NCBI GenBank assembly: GCA_017882445.1
Contig: JADGPK010000001.1
Coordinates: forward strand, 105,130-169,129
Reading direction: 5' to 3'
Length of the DNA: 64,000 bases
From: Solirubrobacteraceae bacterium
Lineage (GTDB): Bacteria; Actinomycetota; Thermoleophilia; Solirubrobacterales; Solirubrobacteraceae
Under the pieces are notes generated by a model that saw only the letters and a program-made list of their open reading frames with translations, was not told where the DNA came from and ran no database searches. Shown here in pieces: positions 56,393 through 64,000 of the stretch. Every line of letters starts with the position of its first letter. The stretch's first letter is position 1. A program made the translations under genes and the position numbers.

Positions 56393-56872
56393 ATGCAGGG
56401 CGCAGCAGGGCAGCTGATCGCGGAAATACGGCGCGAGAGTGGTCTCAACCAGGCCGAGCTGGCTCGCCGGGCAGGCCTGCCGGCGTCGGTGCTCAGCGCG
56501 TACGCGCGCGGCCGCCGCCAGCCGGGCGTGGACGCGCTCGCGCGCATCGCGGCCGCGGCCGACCTCGCGATCCGGATCGACCGGCGCGCCGATCAGGAGG
56601 AGCGCGAGCGGGCGGGGGAGGCTCCGGCGCAGGTGCCGTGGCTGGCCGACGGGCGAGCACGGCGGCGGCGCGCGTCGCCGGTCGGCTCTCCGCGGGACTC
56701 TGCCGCGGAGCGCCTCGAGCGGACGAGGGAGGCGTGGGAACGCGGAGGCGACGAGGGTAAGCAGCTGGATCGCCTCCGTGCGCGACGGATGAGCCACGAG
56801 CAGCGCATCGACGAAGGCCTCGCGCTCGCGCGCATCGCCGAGCAGCTCCAGGCCGGACGTCAAGCACGGTGA
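56393..56872 (+). CDS. XRE-family HTH regulator (putative antitoxin)
   Basis: LIAEIRRESGLNQAELARRAGLPASVLSAYARGRRQPGVDALARIA. Confidence 0.85.
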   Translation: MQGAAGQLIAEIRRESGLNQAELARRAGLPASVLSAYARGRRQPGVDALARIAAAADLAIRIDRRADQEERERAGEAPAQVPWLADGRARRRRASPVGSPRDSAAERLERTREAWERGGDEGKQLDRLRARRMSHEQRIDEGLALARIAEQLQAGRQAR

Positions 56873-57366
56873 GTGGGCGCGACGACTCCGCGCTGATCGG
56901 AGTCCTGATGGCCCATCAGGTGCCGCACGTCGTGATCGGCGGCTGGGCGGTGATCACGCACGGCTACGTGCGCTACACGCGCGACATCGACGTCCTGATC
57001 CCAGATTCTGCCGATGCACGCACTCGCGCGGCTCTCGCGATGAGCAGCGTCCACGCTCACAGGCTCGGCGGCGAGCGCATCCAGGCGGACAGCGAGCTGC
57101 CCGCGCAGGGCTGGCAGCTCGAAACCGATCATGGACGTATCGACCTGCTGCTGGAGGGAGAGCCGCCCCTGGATTTTGCGAGCGTGAGTTCGAGCGCGAT
57201 CCGCACGCAGATGGGCGAGCTCTCGCTTCAGGTCGCCGATCTGCCCCACCTCGTCGCCTTCAAGCGCCTGGCGGGGCGTCCGCACGACCGTGTCGACCTG
57301 GACGAGCTGGCGTCGATCAACGGCGGAGAGCTGCCGATCCTGGCGCTGCCGGGCATCGACGACTAA
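56869..57366 (+). CDS. minimal nucleotidyltransferase (AbiEii/DUF6036-like; putative toxin)
   Basis: HVVIGGWAVITHGYVRYTRDIDVLI; GTGA overlap with HTH gene. Confidence 0.75.
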   Translation: MSGRDDSALIGVLMAHQVPHVVIGGWAVITHGYVRYTRDIDVLIPDSADARTRAALAMSSVHAHRLGGERIQADSELPAQGWQLETDHGRIDLLLEGEPPLDFASVSSSAIRTQMGELSLQVADLPHLVAFKRLAGRPHDRVDLDELASINGGELPILALPGIDD

Positions 57367-58617
57367 CTAGAACTCCTCGACGCTGTGTGGGCCCACGCAG
57401 GCGACGGCCAGGTTGTCGGCCACGCCGTCCGCTACCTCGCGGACCTCGTCGTAGGTCACCGCATCGAGCGCGGCGATGGCAGCATCGGGGTCGATGTCCT
57501 CGCCGAAGACGATCGACTGGTTTGCCCCGTATCGGGCGACGGCGTTGGTGTTCTCAAACGCCAGCACCGTGCGGCCGGCCGCGTAGGCGCGCGCCCGCTG
57601 CACCTCCTCCTCGGTCGGGCCGTTCTTGCGCAGCTCGTCGACTATCTCGCGCATGCGCGTGTAGGCCTCCACGCACTTCCCCGACTCGAGGCCCGAGCCG
57701 AGTTGCAGGACGGGCACGTCGGCGAAGGTGTGGTCGACCGCATAGACCGAGTAGCACAGGCCGCGCTTCTCACGTATCTCCTCGAACAGGCGCGAGCCCA
57801 TCGAGCCTCCGAGGAGAGTCGAGTAGATCGACAGCGCTGCGCGCTCGCGGACGTCCGAGACAGTGATGTCGGGCCGGTAGATCATGCGCAGGTGCGACTG
57901 GTTGGTGTCGCGCTGCTCGACGAGCTTCTGCGGGTCGAAGTCCGGAGCGGGCAGGCAGGGCTCGGGCTCGGGCAGCGACGGAAAACGGGCGAAGCGCTCT
58001 TGCAGCTCCTCCTCGGCGGGCACGTGTTCGAGGTTCCCCGCCAGGAACGCGCCTCCCCGCGCGCCCGCCCAGCGGCGTTCGCGGAAGGCGACGATCCCCT
58101 CGCGCGTGAAGCTTCTGAGGTTCTGCTCTGCTCCCAGCACGGTACGCCCGAGCGGGTGCTCGCCGAAGGCCGCCCGGTCGATCAGATACTCGGCGACCAT
58201 CGACGGCTGGTCGAAGGCGCGATTGATCTCCTGGATCACGACACCGCGCTCGCGGTCGAGCTCCTCGGCGTCCAGTCGCGGGCGACCCACGAAGTCGGTG
58301 AGCAGGTCGATCGCCGCGCTCGCGCTCTCAGCGCGCACGGTGATGTGGAAGGCGACGAGGTCATGGCTCGTATAGGCGTTCAGCACGCCCCCGAGCCGCT
58401 CGGCCGTCTCGTTCACGTCCTTGTAGGTCGGGAACTTCTCCCCACCCTTGAACACGAGGTGCTCGAGGAAGTGGGCCATCCCGTTCTCATCGGCGCGCTC
58501 GTTGCGCGCGCCAGCGTCGAAGGCTACGAGCACCGTCAGCGCGCGGGTGCCGGGCAGCGCGATCCTGTGGATCGGCAGGCCGTTCGAGGGCACGGTGCTG
58601 GCTGTCACGCTCGCCAT
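57367..58617 (-). CDS. M16 family metallopeptidase
   Basis: HFLEHLVFKGGEKFPT (HxxEH) ... RERGVVIQEI. Confidence 0.93.
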   Translation of the reverse strand: MASVTASTVPSNGLPIHRIALPGTRALTVLVAFDAGARNERADENGMAHFLEHLVFKGGEKFPTYKDVNETAERLGGVLNAYTSHDLVAFHITVRAESASAAIDLLTDFVGRPRLDAEELDRERGVVIQEINRAFDQPSMVAEYLIDRAAFGEHPLGRTVLGAEQNLRSFTREGIVAFRERRWAGARGGAFLAGNLEHVPAEEELQERFARFPSLPEPEPCLPAPDFDPQKLVEQRDTNQSHLRMIYRPDITVSDVRERAALSIYSTLLGGSMGSRLFEEIREKRGLCYSVYAVDHTFADVPVLQLGSGLESGKCVEAYTRMREIVDELRKNGPTEEEVQRARAYAAGRTVLAFENTNAVARYGANQSIVFGEDIDPDAAIAALDAVTYDEVREVADGVADNLAVACVGPHSVEEF

Positions 58618-58685
58618 CAGCCCACCCTAGAAGGTTCTCGCGGATCCCGGGCGCGCTCGCGCCTCGACTACGCTTGCCTGCAGCC

Positions 58686-59894
58686 ATGACCACGCCACAA
58701 CGACAGCCGCTGAACGCCGTGCTCGCGTTCCTGCTCCCGATCCTGCTCGTCTTCGGACTGTGGCTCGGCGGGCATCCGGAACACCTTCCCGGCTTCCTGC
58801 GCAGCACGTTCGTAGCCGATCACCAGACGCGGGTCGTCGACGAAGCGATCCGGCGAATCGCTCACGACTACTACCGCGCGATCCCCACCAACCAGCTGTC
58901 CAACGCCTCGATCTCCGGCGTGGTCTCGAGCCTAGGCGATCGCTTCTCCCACTATCTCACGCCAAGCGAATACCGGGAATTCAACGCTCCGCCGCACTTC
59001 ACCGGCATCGGTGTCGCCGTCGGTCCGGACCCCCGCGGACTGCTGATCGCACGCGTATTCGACGCCTCGCCGGCCATCCGCGCGGGCCTGAAGGCGGGCG
59101 AGCTGATCGTGGCGGTCAACGGGCGCACGCTCAAAGGCCTCTCCGGCGACGCCGCCACCGCGCTCATCAAGGGTCTGCCAGGAACAGACGTCGTGCTCCA
59201 GATCGAGACTCCGCGGACGCGCTCCGCACGCGCGAGCGTCCGCACCCTGAAGATCACGCGCGCGACGATCTCCGAGCCGGTGGTCGCCTCAGCCACGAGG
59301 ACCGTCCGCGGCGTCAGGCTCGGTGTGGTGGCCCTCGCGACGTTCAGTCCGGGGGCGCACGCAGAAGTTCGCGAAGCGGTCGAGCACGAGCTTCACGCGG
59401 GTGCGCGCGGGATAGTGCTCGATCTACGTGACAACGGCGGAGGCCTCGTCGAGGAGGCCCAGATGATCGCGAGCATCTTCATTCCCAGCGGGACGATCGT
59501 CAGCACGCGCGGGCGCACCCAGACGCCCGAGATGCTGATCGCGACCGGCGGCGCGATCTCGACGTCGATCCCGGTGGTGGTCCTCGTCGATGCGAACACA
59601 GCCTCGGCAGCCGAGATCGTCACGGCGGCCCTGCAGGACCATCATCGGGCAACCGTCGTGGGCACCCACACGTTCGGCAAGGGCGTGTTCCAGGAGGAGG
59701 AGTCGCTGTCCAACGGGGGCGCGCTCGACATCACCGTCGGGGAGTACTTCACCCCCGCCGGGCGCAACCTGGGCGGCGGCGGCGTCAAGGAGGGCGCCGG
59801 AATCACCCCCGAAGTGGCTCTCGGGAAGAACCAGGTGGACACACCGCACGGCGTCGATGTGGCGCTCGCGACGCTCGCTGCGAAGGTGAAGTGA
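58686..59894 (+). CDS. S41 family C-terminal processing peptidase with PDZ domain
   Basis: GIVLDLRDNGGGLVEEA, VVLVDANTASAAEIVTAALQDHHRATVVGTHTFGKG. Confidence 0.93.
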   Translation: MTTPQRQPLNAVLAFLLPILLVFGLWLGGHPEHLPGFLRSTFVADHQTRVVDEAIRRIAHDYYRAIPTNQLSNASISGVVSSLGDRFSHYLTPSEYREFNAPPHFTGIGVAVGPDPRGLLIARVFDASPAIRAGLKAGELIVAVNGRTLKGLSGDAATALIKGLPGTDVVLQIETPRTRSARASVRTLKITRATISEPVVASATRTVRGVRLGVVALATFSPGAHAEVREAVEHELHAGARGIVLDLRDNGGGLVEEAQMIASIFIPSGTIVSTRGRTQTPEMLIATGGAISTSIPVVVLVDANTASAAEIVTAALQDHHRATVVGTHTFGKGVFQEEESLSNGGALDITVGEYFTPAGRNLGGGGVKEGAGITPEVALGKNQVDTPHGVDVALATLAAKVK

Positions 59895-61843
59895 GCGCCT
59901 CTCGCCCGCGCAGGCCCGGCGGCTCCAGCGCCTCGAGTCGACCCGCCCCCCCGGACGCCGTCGTGGCGGTGCTGGAGAGACGCGGGCGCTTCCTCGCCGC
60001 TGCGCCGCTGTTTGCGCGACCCGATCGAGTCGCCCCCTCACCGCGTAGGGGAGGCTCGGCGAGCATCACGCTGAAGTCCCTGCGCCCCGAACGGGGAGGT
60101 GGGCGTGATGCGCGTGCGGGGGACCTCGTCCTCGTGCAGGGCGCCGCCCGCGGGTCGACGGGGCGCATCGTGCGCGTCCTCGGTCGTCCCGATGTGGCGC
60201 GTGACGTGATCGAGGGGCTCATGCTCGATCGGGGTCTCAGGCGCGGCTTCGACCCGGCGGTGGAGCGCGAGGCGCGAGCCGCCGGCGAGCACGTCAGGAG
60301 CTCGCAGGGTGGCAGGCGCGATCTGCGCGGGCTGGCGACGTTCACCATCGACCCCGCCAGCGCCCGCGACTTCGACGACGCCATCTCGGCCGAAGAGATC
60401 GGAGATGGCACGACGCGGGTATGGGTCCACATCGCCGATGTCACAGCGCACGTGCGCGAGGGCTCGCTCGTCGACCGCGAGGCGCGCAGACGCGCAACGA
60501 GCGTGTATGTGCCCGGGGCGGTCGAGCCGATGCTTCCCCATGCCCTGTCGAGCGACGCCTGCTCGCTGATGCCCGGGGAGGACCGCCCGGTGGTGACCGT
60601 GGAGTTGGACCTGCGCGGCGCTCTCCTCGCAAGGGCCGCCTTCTACCGCTCCCTGATCCGCTCGGATGAACGACTGGACTACGAGCGCGTGGATCGCATC
60701 TTCGCGGGCGGCGAGTCGGCGGCCGAGCCGTGGCGGGAGCCTCTGCGGGCCGCGCGGGAGACGGCGGCGGCGCTTCAGCAGAAGCGCGAGCGGAGCGGCG
60801 CGCTGGTGGTGGAATCGGAGGAGCCCGAGATCTCTTTCGACGAGCAGGGCAACGTCGCGGCCATTTCCACCCGCGTGCAGACAGAGTCCCATCGCCTGAT
60901 CGAGCACCTCATGATCGCCGCCAACGAGGCCGTGGCGGCGCTGCTGGCCCAGCGCGAGGTGCCGTGCCTGTATCGCGTCCACGAGCGTCCCGAGCCCGAA
61001 CGTATCGCCCACCTGGCCGACCAGCTGGCCTCCCTGGAGGTGCCCACCCCGCCGCTGCCTGAGCAGCTGTCCGCCTCGCAGGCCGCCGAGCTCGTCGGCG
61101 AGATCTCAAGGAGGGTCGACGAGCACGTGCGGCGCACGGGCCGAGGACGGTTGGCGCTGAGCTCGCTCGTGCTCCGCTCGCTCAAGCAGGCCTACTACTC
61201 GCCCAGGAACCTCGGCCACGCGGGCCTGCATTCGGCCACCTACTGCCACTTCACGTCGCCCATCCGCCGCTACCCCGATCTGGTCTGCCACCGCGCGCTG
61301 CTCTCCGCGGTCGGCGCAGGGGAGCGCGCGCCGCGCGCCGGAGAGCTCGTGGAGCTCGGTGTGTGGACCTCCGAACGCGAGCGCGACGCCATGACGATCG
61401 AGCGCGACGCGGACGACATCGCGCGCTGCTTCGCCTTGGAGCGCACTCTCTACGAGGACGGCTTCGAGCAGGTCTTCGCGGGGGAGATCACCGGGCTGAT
61501 CTCCGCGGGCGCGTTCGTCGCCTTCGGCCCCGCCGGCGAGGCCGAGGGACAGGAGGTCGTGTCGCCGGCCTACGAGGGCATGCTGCCGGTACGGCTGTTG
61601 CGTGCTCCCCCCGCGACCACCGAGAGGACCCCCAGGGGCCGCAATCAGCGCCGATCTCACGGCACGAGGGACGCCGGTGGCGATCGGGACGGCGCACGCG
61701 AGTGGTGGGAGCTCAACGAGCAGGGCACCATCCTGCAGGGCGAGCGCACCGGGGCGACGCTGCGCTTGAGCGATCCGGTGGAAGTGCGGGTGGCGCGTGT
61801 GGACAGCGTCCGCGGACGCGTCGATCTCCTGCCGGCAGGCTAG
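59891..61843 (+). CDS. rnr: ribonuclease R / RNB-family exoribonuclease
   Basis: FTIDPASARDFDDAISAEEIGDGTTRVWVHIADVTAHV, YCHFTSPIRRYPDLVCHRAL. Confidence 0.93.
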   Translation: MSASRPRRPGGSSASSRPAPPDAVVAVLERRGRFLAAAPLFARPDRVAPSPRRGGSASITLKSLRPERGGGRDARAGDLVLVQGAARGSTGRIVRVLGRPDVARDVIEGLMLDRGLRRGFDPAVEREARAAGEHVRSSQGGRRDLRGLATFTIDPASARDFDDAISAEEIGDGTTRVWVHIADVTAHVREGSLVDREARRRATSVYVPGAVEPMLPHALSSDACSLMPGEDRPVVTVELDLRGALLARAAFYRSLIRSDERLDYERVDRIFAGGESAAEPWREPLRAARETAAALQQKRERSGALVVESEEPEISFDEQGNVAAISTRVQTESHRLIEHLMIAANEAVAALLAQREVPCLYRVHERPEPERIAHLADQLASLEVPTPPLPEQLSASQAAELVGEISRRVDEHVRRTGRGRLALSSLVLRSLKQAYYSPRNLGHAGLHSATYCHFTSPIRRYPDLVCHRALLSAVGAGERAPRAGELVELGVWTSERERDAMTIERDADDIARCFALERTLYEDGFEQVFAGEITGLISAGAFVAFGPAGEAEGQEVVSPAYEGMLPVRLLRAPPATTERTPRGRNQRRSHGTRDAGGDRDGAREWWELNEQGTILQGERTGATLRLSDPVEVRVARVDSVRGRVDLLPAG

Positions 61844-61852
61844 GCTCGGAGC

Positions 61853-62335
61853 ATGGCCAAGGGCAAGGGCAAGCGCAAGATCGGCGCCGGGGACGTGGCA
61901 TCCAACCGCTACGCCTCCCACCGCTACGAGCTGATCGAGCGGCTGGAGTGCGGAATCGTGTTGGAAGGCACCGAGGTCAAGGCTCTACGTACGTCCGGCG
62001 CCCAGCTGAAGGACGGCTATGCCGCGATCCGCGACGGGGAGCTGTGGCTGCACTCCGTGCACGTGCCTCCCTATCAGCCCGCCTCGCGCGAAAACCACGA
62101 ACCCGAACGGCCCCGCAAGCTGCTCCTGCACCGGCGCGAGCTCGACCGCATCGCCGCGCGCGCCAAGGAGCGAGGCCTGACGCTCGTGCCCACCCGCATC
62201 TACTTCACCGGTGCTCACGCCAAGGTCGAGATCGCCCTCGCACGGGGCAAGGATCTCTACGACAAGCGCCAGTCGATCCGCGAGCGCGAGACCAAGCGCG
62301 ACATGGAACGCGCCGTGCGCGAGGCCAGGCGGTAG
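61853..62335 (+). CDS. smpB: SsrA-binding protein
   Basis: NRYASHRYELIERLECGIVLEGTEVKALRTSGAQLKDGYAAIRDGELWL. Confidence 0.97.
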   Translation: MAKGKGKRKIGAGDVASNRYASHRYELIERLECGIVLEGTEVKALRTSGAQLKDGYAAIRDGELWLHSVHVPPYQPASRENHEPERPRKLLLHRRELDRIAARAKERGLTLVPTRIYFTGAHAKVEIALARGKDLYDKRQSIRERETKRDMERAVREARR

Positions 62336-62370
62336 GCCGGCCTGGAGTCAGATCGAAGCGCAGGCCCGAG

Positions 62371-63291
62371 TCAGATCGAGCGGAAGCTGTGGCCGGCCGA
62401 GCTGAGGATGTGCGTCTCGTGCATCCCGAACGCAAGCAGCGCGATCAGCCCGATGTAGACCACCCCGACGAGCATGCGGTTGCGGCGCGAGACGCGATAG
62501 TAGGCGGCCTGCTCGAGCGAGCGTGTCTTGCGCTGCTGCCAGCGCCGCCAGGTCTCCATGCCTCCGAACAGGACGATGATCAGCAGGATGGGGTTGGGAA
62601 ACACGAACACCATCGCTACCAGCGCACCGAAGCCCAGGAACCACATCCAGGGCGCCATCGCGGCCATCGCACGTCCACCGTCGAGTGGGACCACCGGCAG
62701 CAGGTTGAAGAGGTTCAGGAAGAACCCCACATAGGCGAGCGCTCGAAGCAGGTCGCTGTTCGTCGCCTCGCCGACCGCCAGGCAGACGCCCGAGCCGATG
62801 GTGCCGAGGATGGGACCGGCCAGTCCGACACGCGCCTCGGCGAGCGCGTTCTCGCCGAGCGACTTCGCCATGATCATGGCACCCAGGAATGGAACGAACA
62901 TCGGCGCGCTCGCCTTGATGCCCTCGCGGCGCAGCTGGATCACATGGCCCATCTCGTGCACGAACAGCAGCACCACGAACCCGGCCGCGAACGTCCAGCC
63001 CCAGAACAGCGAATAGGCGGCGACGGACACCAATGCCGTCCCGGCGGTCGTCAGCAGCTTCAGTTTCGGCAGCAGCAGCACTGCGCCTTTGATCGCAGCG
63101 AAGAACTTGGCCGCAAGCGCTCCGACCGCCGCCAGGGCGCTCCCGATCCGCCGGCGTACGTTGCCCGTCTTATGGCCGCCCGAAGCTCCAAACGGGTTCT
63201 CGCTGGGGTGCGCCGGGAGCACCTCCGCGTGGATGGGCGCCGCCGGTGCGACCGGTGCGCGCGCGGACAGGGAGAGCTCGCGATTGTCCAT
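62371..63291 (-). CDS. site-2 protease family (M50) membrane metallopeptidase
   Basis: LLFVHEMGHVIQLRREGIKASAPMFVPFLGAMI, NLLPVVPLDGGRAM. Confidence 0.9.
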   Translation of the reverse strand: MDNRELSLSARAPVAPAAPIHAEVLPAHPSENPFGASGGHKTGNVRRRIGSALAAVGALAAKFFAAIKGAVLLLPKLKLLTTAGTALVSVAAYSLFWGWTFAAGFVVLLFVHEMGHVIQLRREGIKASAPMFVPFLGAMIMAKSLGENALAEARVGLAGPILGTIGSGVCLAVGEATNSDLLRALAYVGFFLNLFNLLPVVPLDGGRAMAAMAPWMWFLGFGALVAMVFVFPNPILLIIVLFGGMETWRRWQQRKTRSLEQAAYYRVSRRNRMLVGVVYIGLIALLAFGMHETHILSSAGHSFRSI

Positions 63292-63415
63292 GCCTTCATT
63301 GTCGCAGCACCCTTAAGCGTCGCCTAACGCGTCGCGCCCCCCGACAATGTCCCGGACCCGGGGTTCGCGGATGCATTTCTTGCGCAATGTGCGGGATCGA
63401 GTGGCGGGAGGGGGT

Positions 63416-63444
63416 TGCAATGGCCGGGGGTGCGAGCTAGCTTG
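63416..63444 (+). promoter_or_regulatory. promoter TTGCAA-N17-TAGCTT of the structured RNA
   Basis: 17-nt spacer; predicted start ~63451 coincides with the 5' base of the closing stem. Confidence 0.75.
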
Positions 63445-63450
63445 GATCCA

Positions 63451-63574
63451 GACGCGGAACCGATCCGCAAAGAGCGAGGCCACCGAGGTGTGAGGCCGCG
63501 CCACCCACCGAGAAAGGCTCCCGAGCCGGACGAAGTGGGTTCCTCAAGTGGATCGGAACCGCGTCGTTTTTTTG
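63451..63574 (+). ncRNA. unassigned structured small RNA, ~120 nt, terminated by closing stem + T7
   Basis: Closing stem GACGCGG-AA-CCGATCC / GGATCGG-AA-CCGCGTC (63452-63467 with 63551-63566), internal ACCCAC/GTGGGT and GGCT-CCCG-AGCC hairpin, T7 at 63568-63574. Confidence 0.75.
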
Positions 63575-63629
63575 CCGTGCGCCGGCTCGGGCCGCTGTGG
63601 TGCGGCTAGACTGAAGAAGCGACATTCCC

Positions 63630-63990
63630 GGGGACGACAGGCTTCGACGTGGTCGGCTCGTGGGGATGGTGGCGAGTCGAGGTCCCGGGCGGCCTCGTAA
63701 AACACCCGGGAAAAACATAAGTGCGGACTCTCACGAGTACGCCCTCGCTGCTTAGTCAATAGCTAAGCCGTGAGGTCTCGGGCCCCGCTTGCCTGCGGCG
63801 GGGAAGGCCGGGATCAGAAAGCAGGCTCACCCGGCGCGGTCCGCCTTCGCCAAGTCGGGGAAACTCAGGAGGCTGGTCCCCCACAACCCCGCCGGCGAGG
63901 CGAGTGGGGGACGAGATCAGAGCGCCGGCTACGCTCGTAGAAGCCATTCACACGCGATCACGGACGTGGGTTCGATTCCCACCGTCTCCA
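63630..63990 (+). ncRNA. ssrA: transfer-messenger RNA (tmRNA); apparent tag ADSHEYALAA*
   Basis: GGGGACGACAGGCTTCGACG 5' end, tag ORF GCG GAC TCT CAC GAG TAC GCC CTC GCT GCT TAG (63723-63755), 3' GGTTCGATTCCCACCGTCTCCA; acceptor GGGGACG/CGTCTCC. Confidence 0.96.
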
Positions 63991-64000
63991 CTGGTTCAAC

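Noticed and set aside
63415-63609. 64-aa + strand ORF (MQWPGVRASLDPD...) across the small-RNA gene
   Set aside because: Starts inside the -35 element and lacks protein-like features; the palindromic closing stem plus T7 explains the sequence better as RNA

Overview
High-GC actinobacterial chromosomal segment. Codon usage, protein families and synteny suggest Thermoleophilia/Solirubrobacterales, but this is inference. Most of the window is core genome: a parA-ftsZ pair, an etfB-etfA-ETF:QO operon, rpmE-yqhQ-prfA-prmC-tsaC-glyA, the complete F1Fo ATP synthase operon, ugd/nucleotidyltransferase/sugar isomerase/ahcY, hpf-secA-[vapBC]-prfB, nadC-nadA, rnr-smpB and ssrA (tmRNA). Accessory parts are: (i) a methyltransferase/GH57/acyltransferase group resembling the mycobacterial methylglucose lipopolysaccharide (MGLP) locus; (ii) an envelope glycosyltransferase cluster (27-34 kb) with a glycosyltransferase fused to what looks like a degenerate polysaccharide-deacetylase domain, and with long antisense gene overlaps; (iii) a VapBC module and a HTH/nucleotidyltransferase module, both with apparent leaderless, palindrome-controlled promoters. 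RNA-level elements: a ZTP (pfl) riboswitch upstream of glyA, a programmed +1 frameshift in prfB, a tmRNA with apparent tag ADSHEYALAA, and an unassigned ~120-nt structured RNA gene (63451-63574) just upstream of ssrA. The last has its own promoter, a 14-bp closing stem with a symmetric AA/AA internal loop, and a T7 terminator tract; it is the best candidate here for something undescribed. No CRISPR array, rRNA, tRNA, IS element or prophage was seen.
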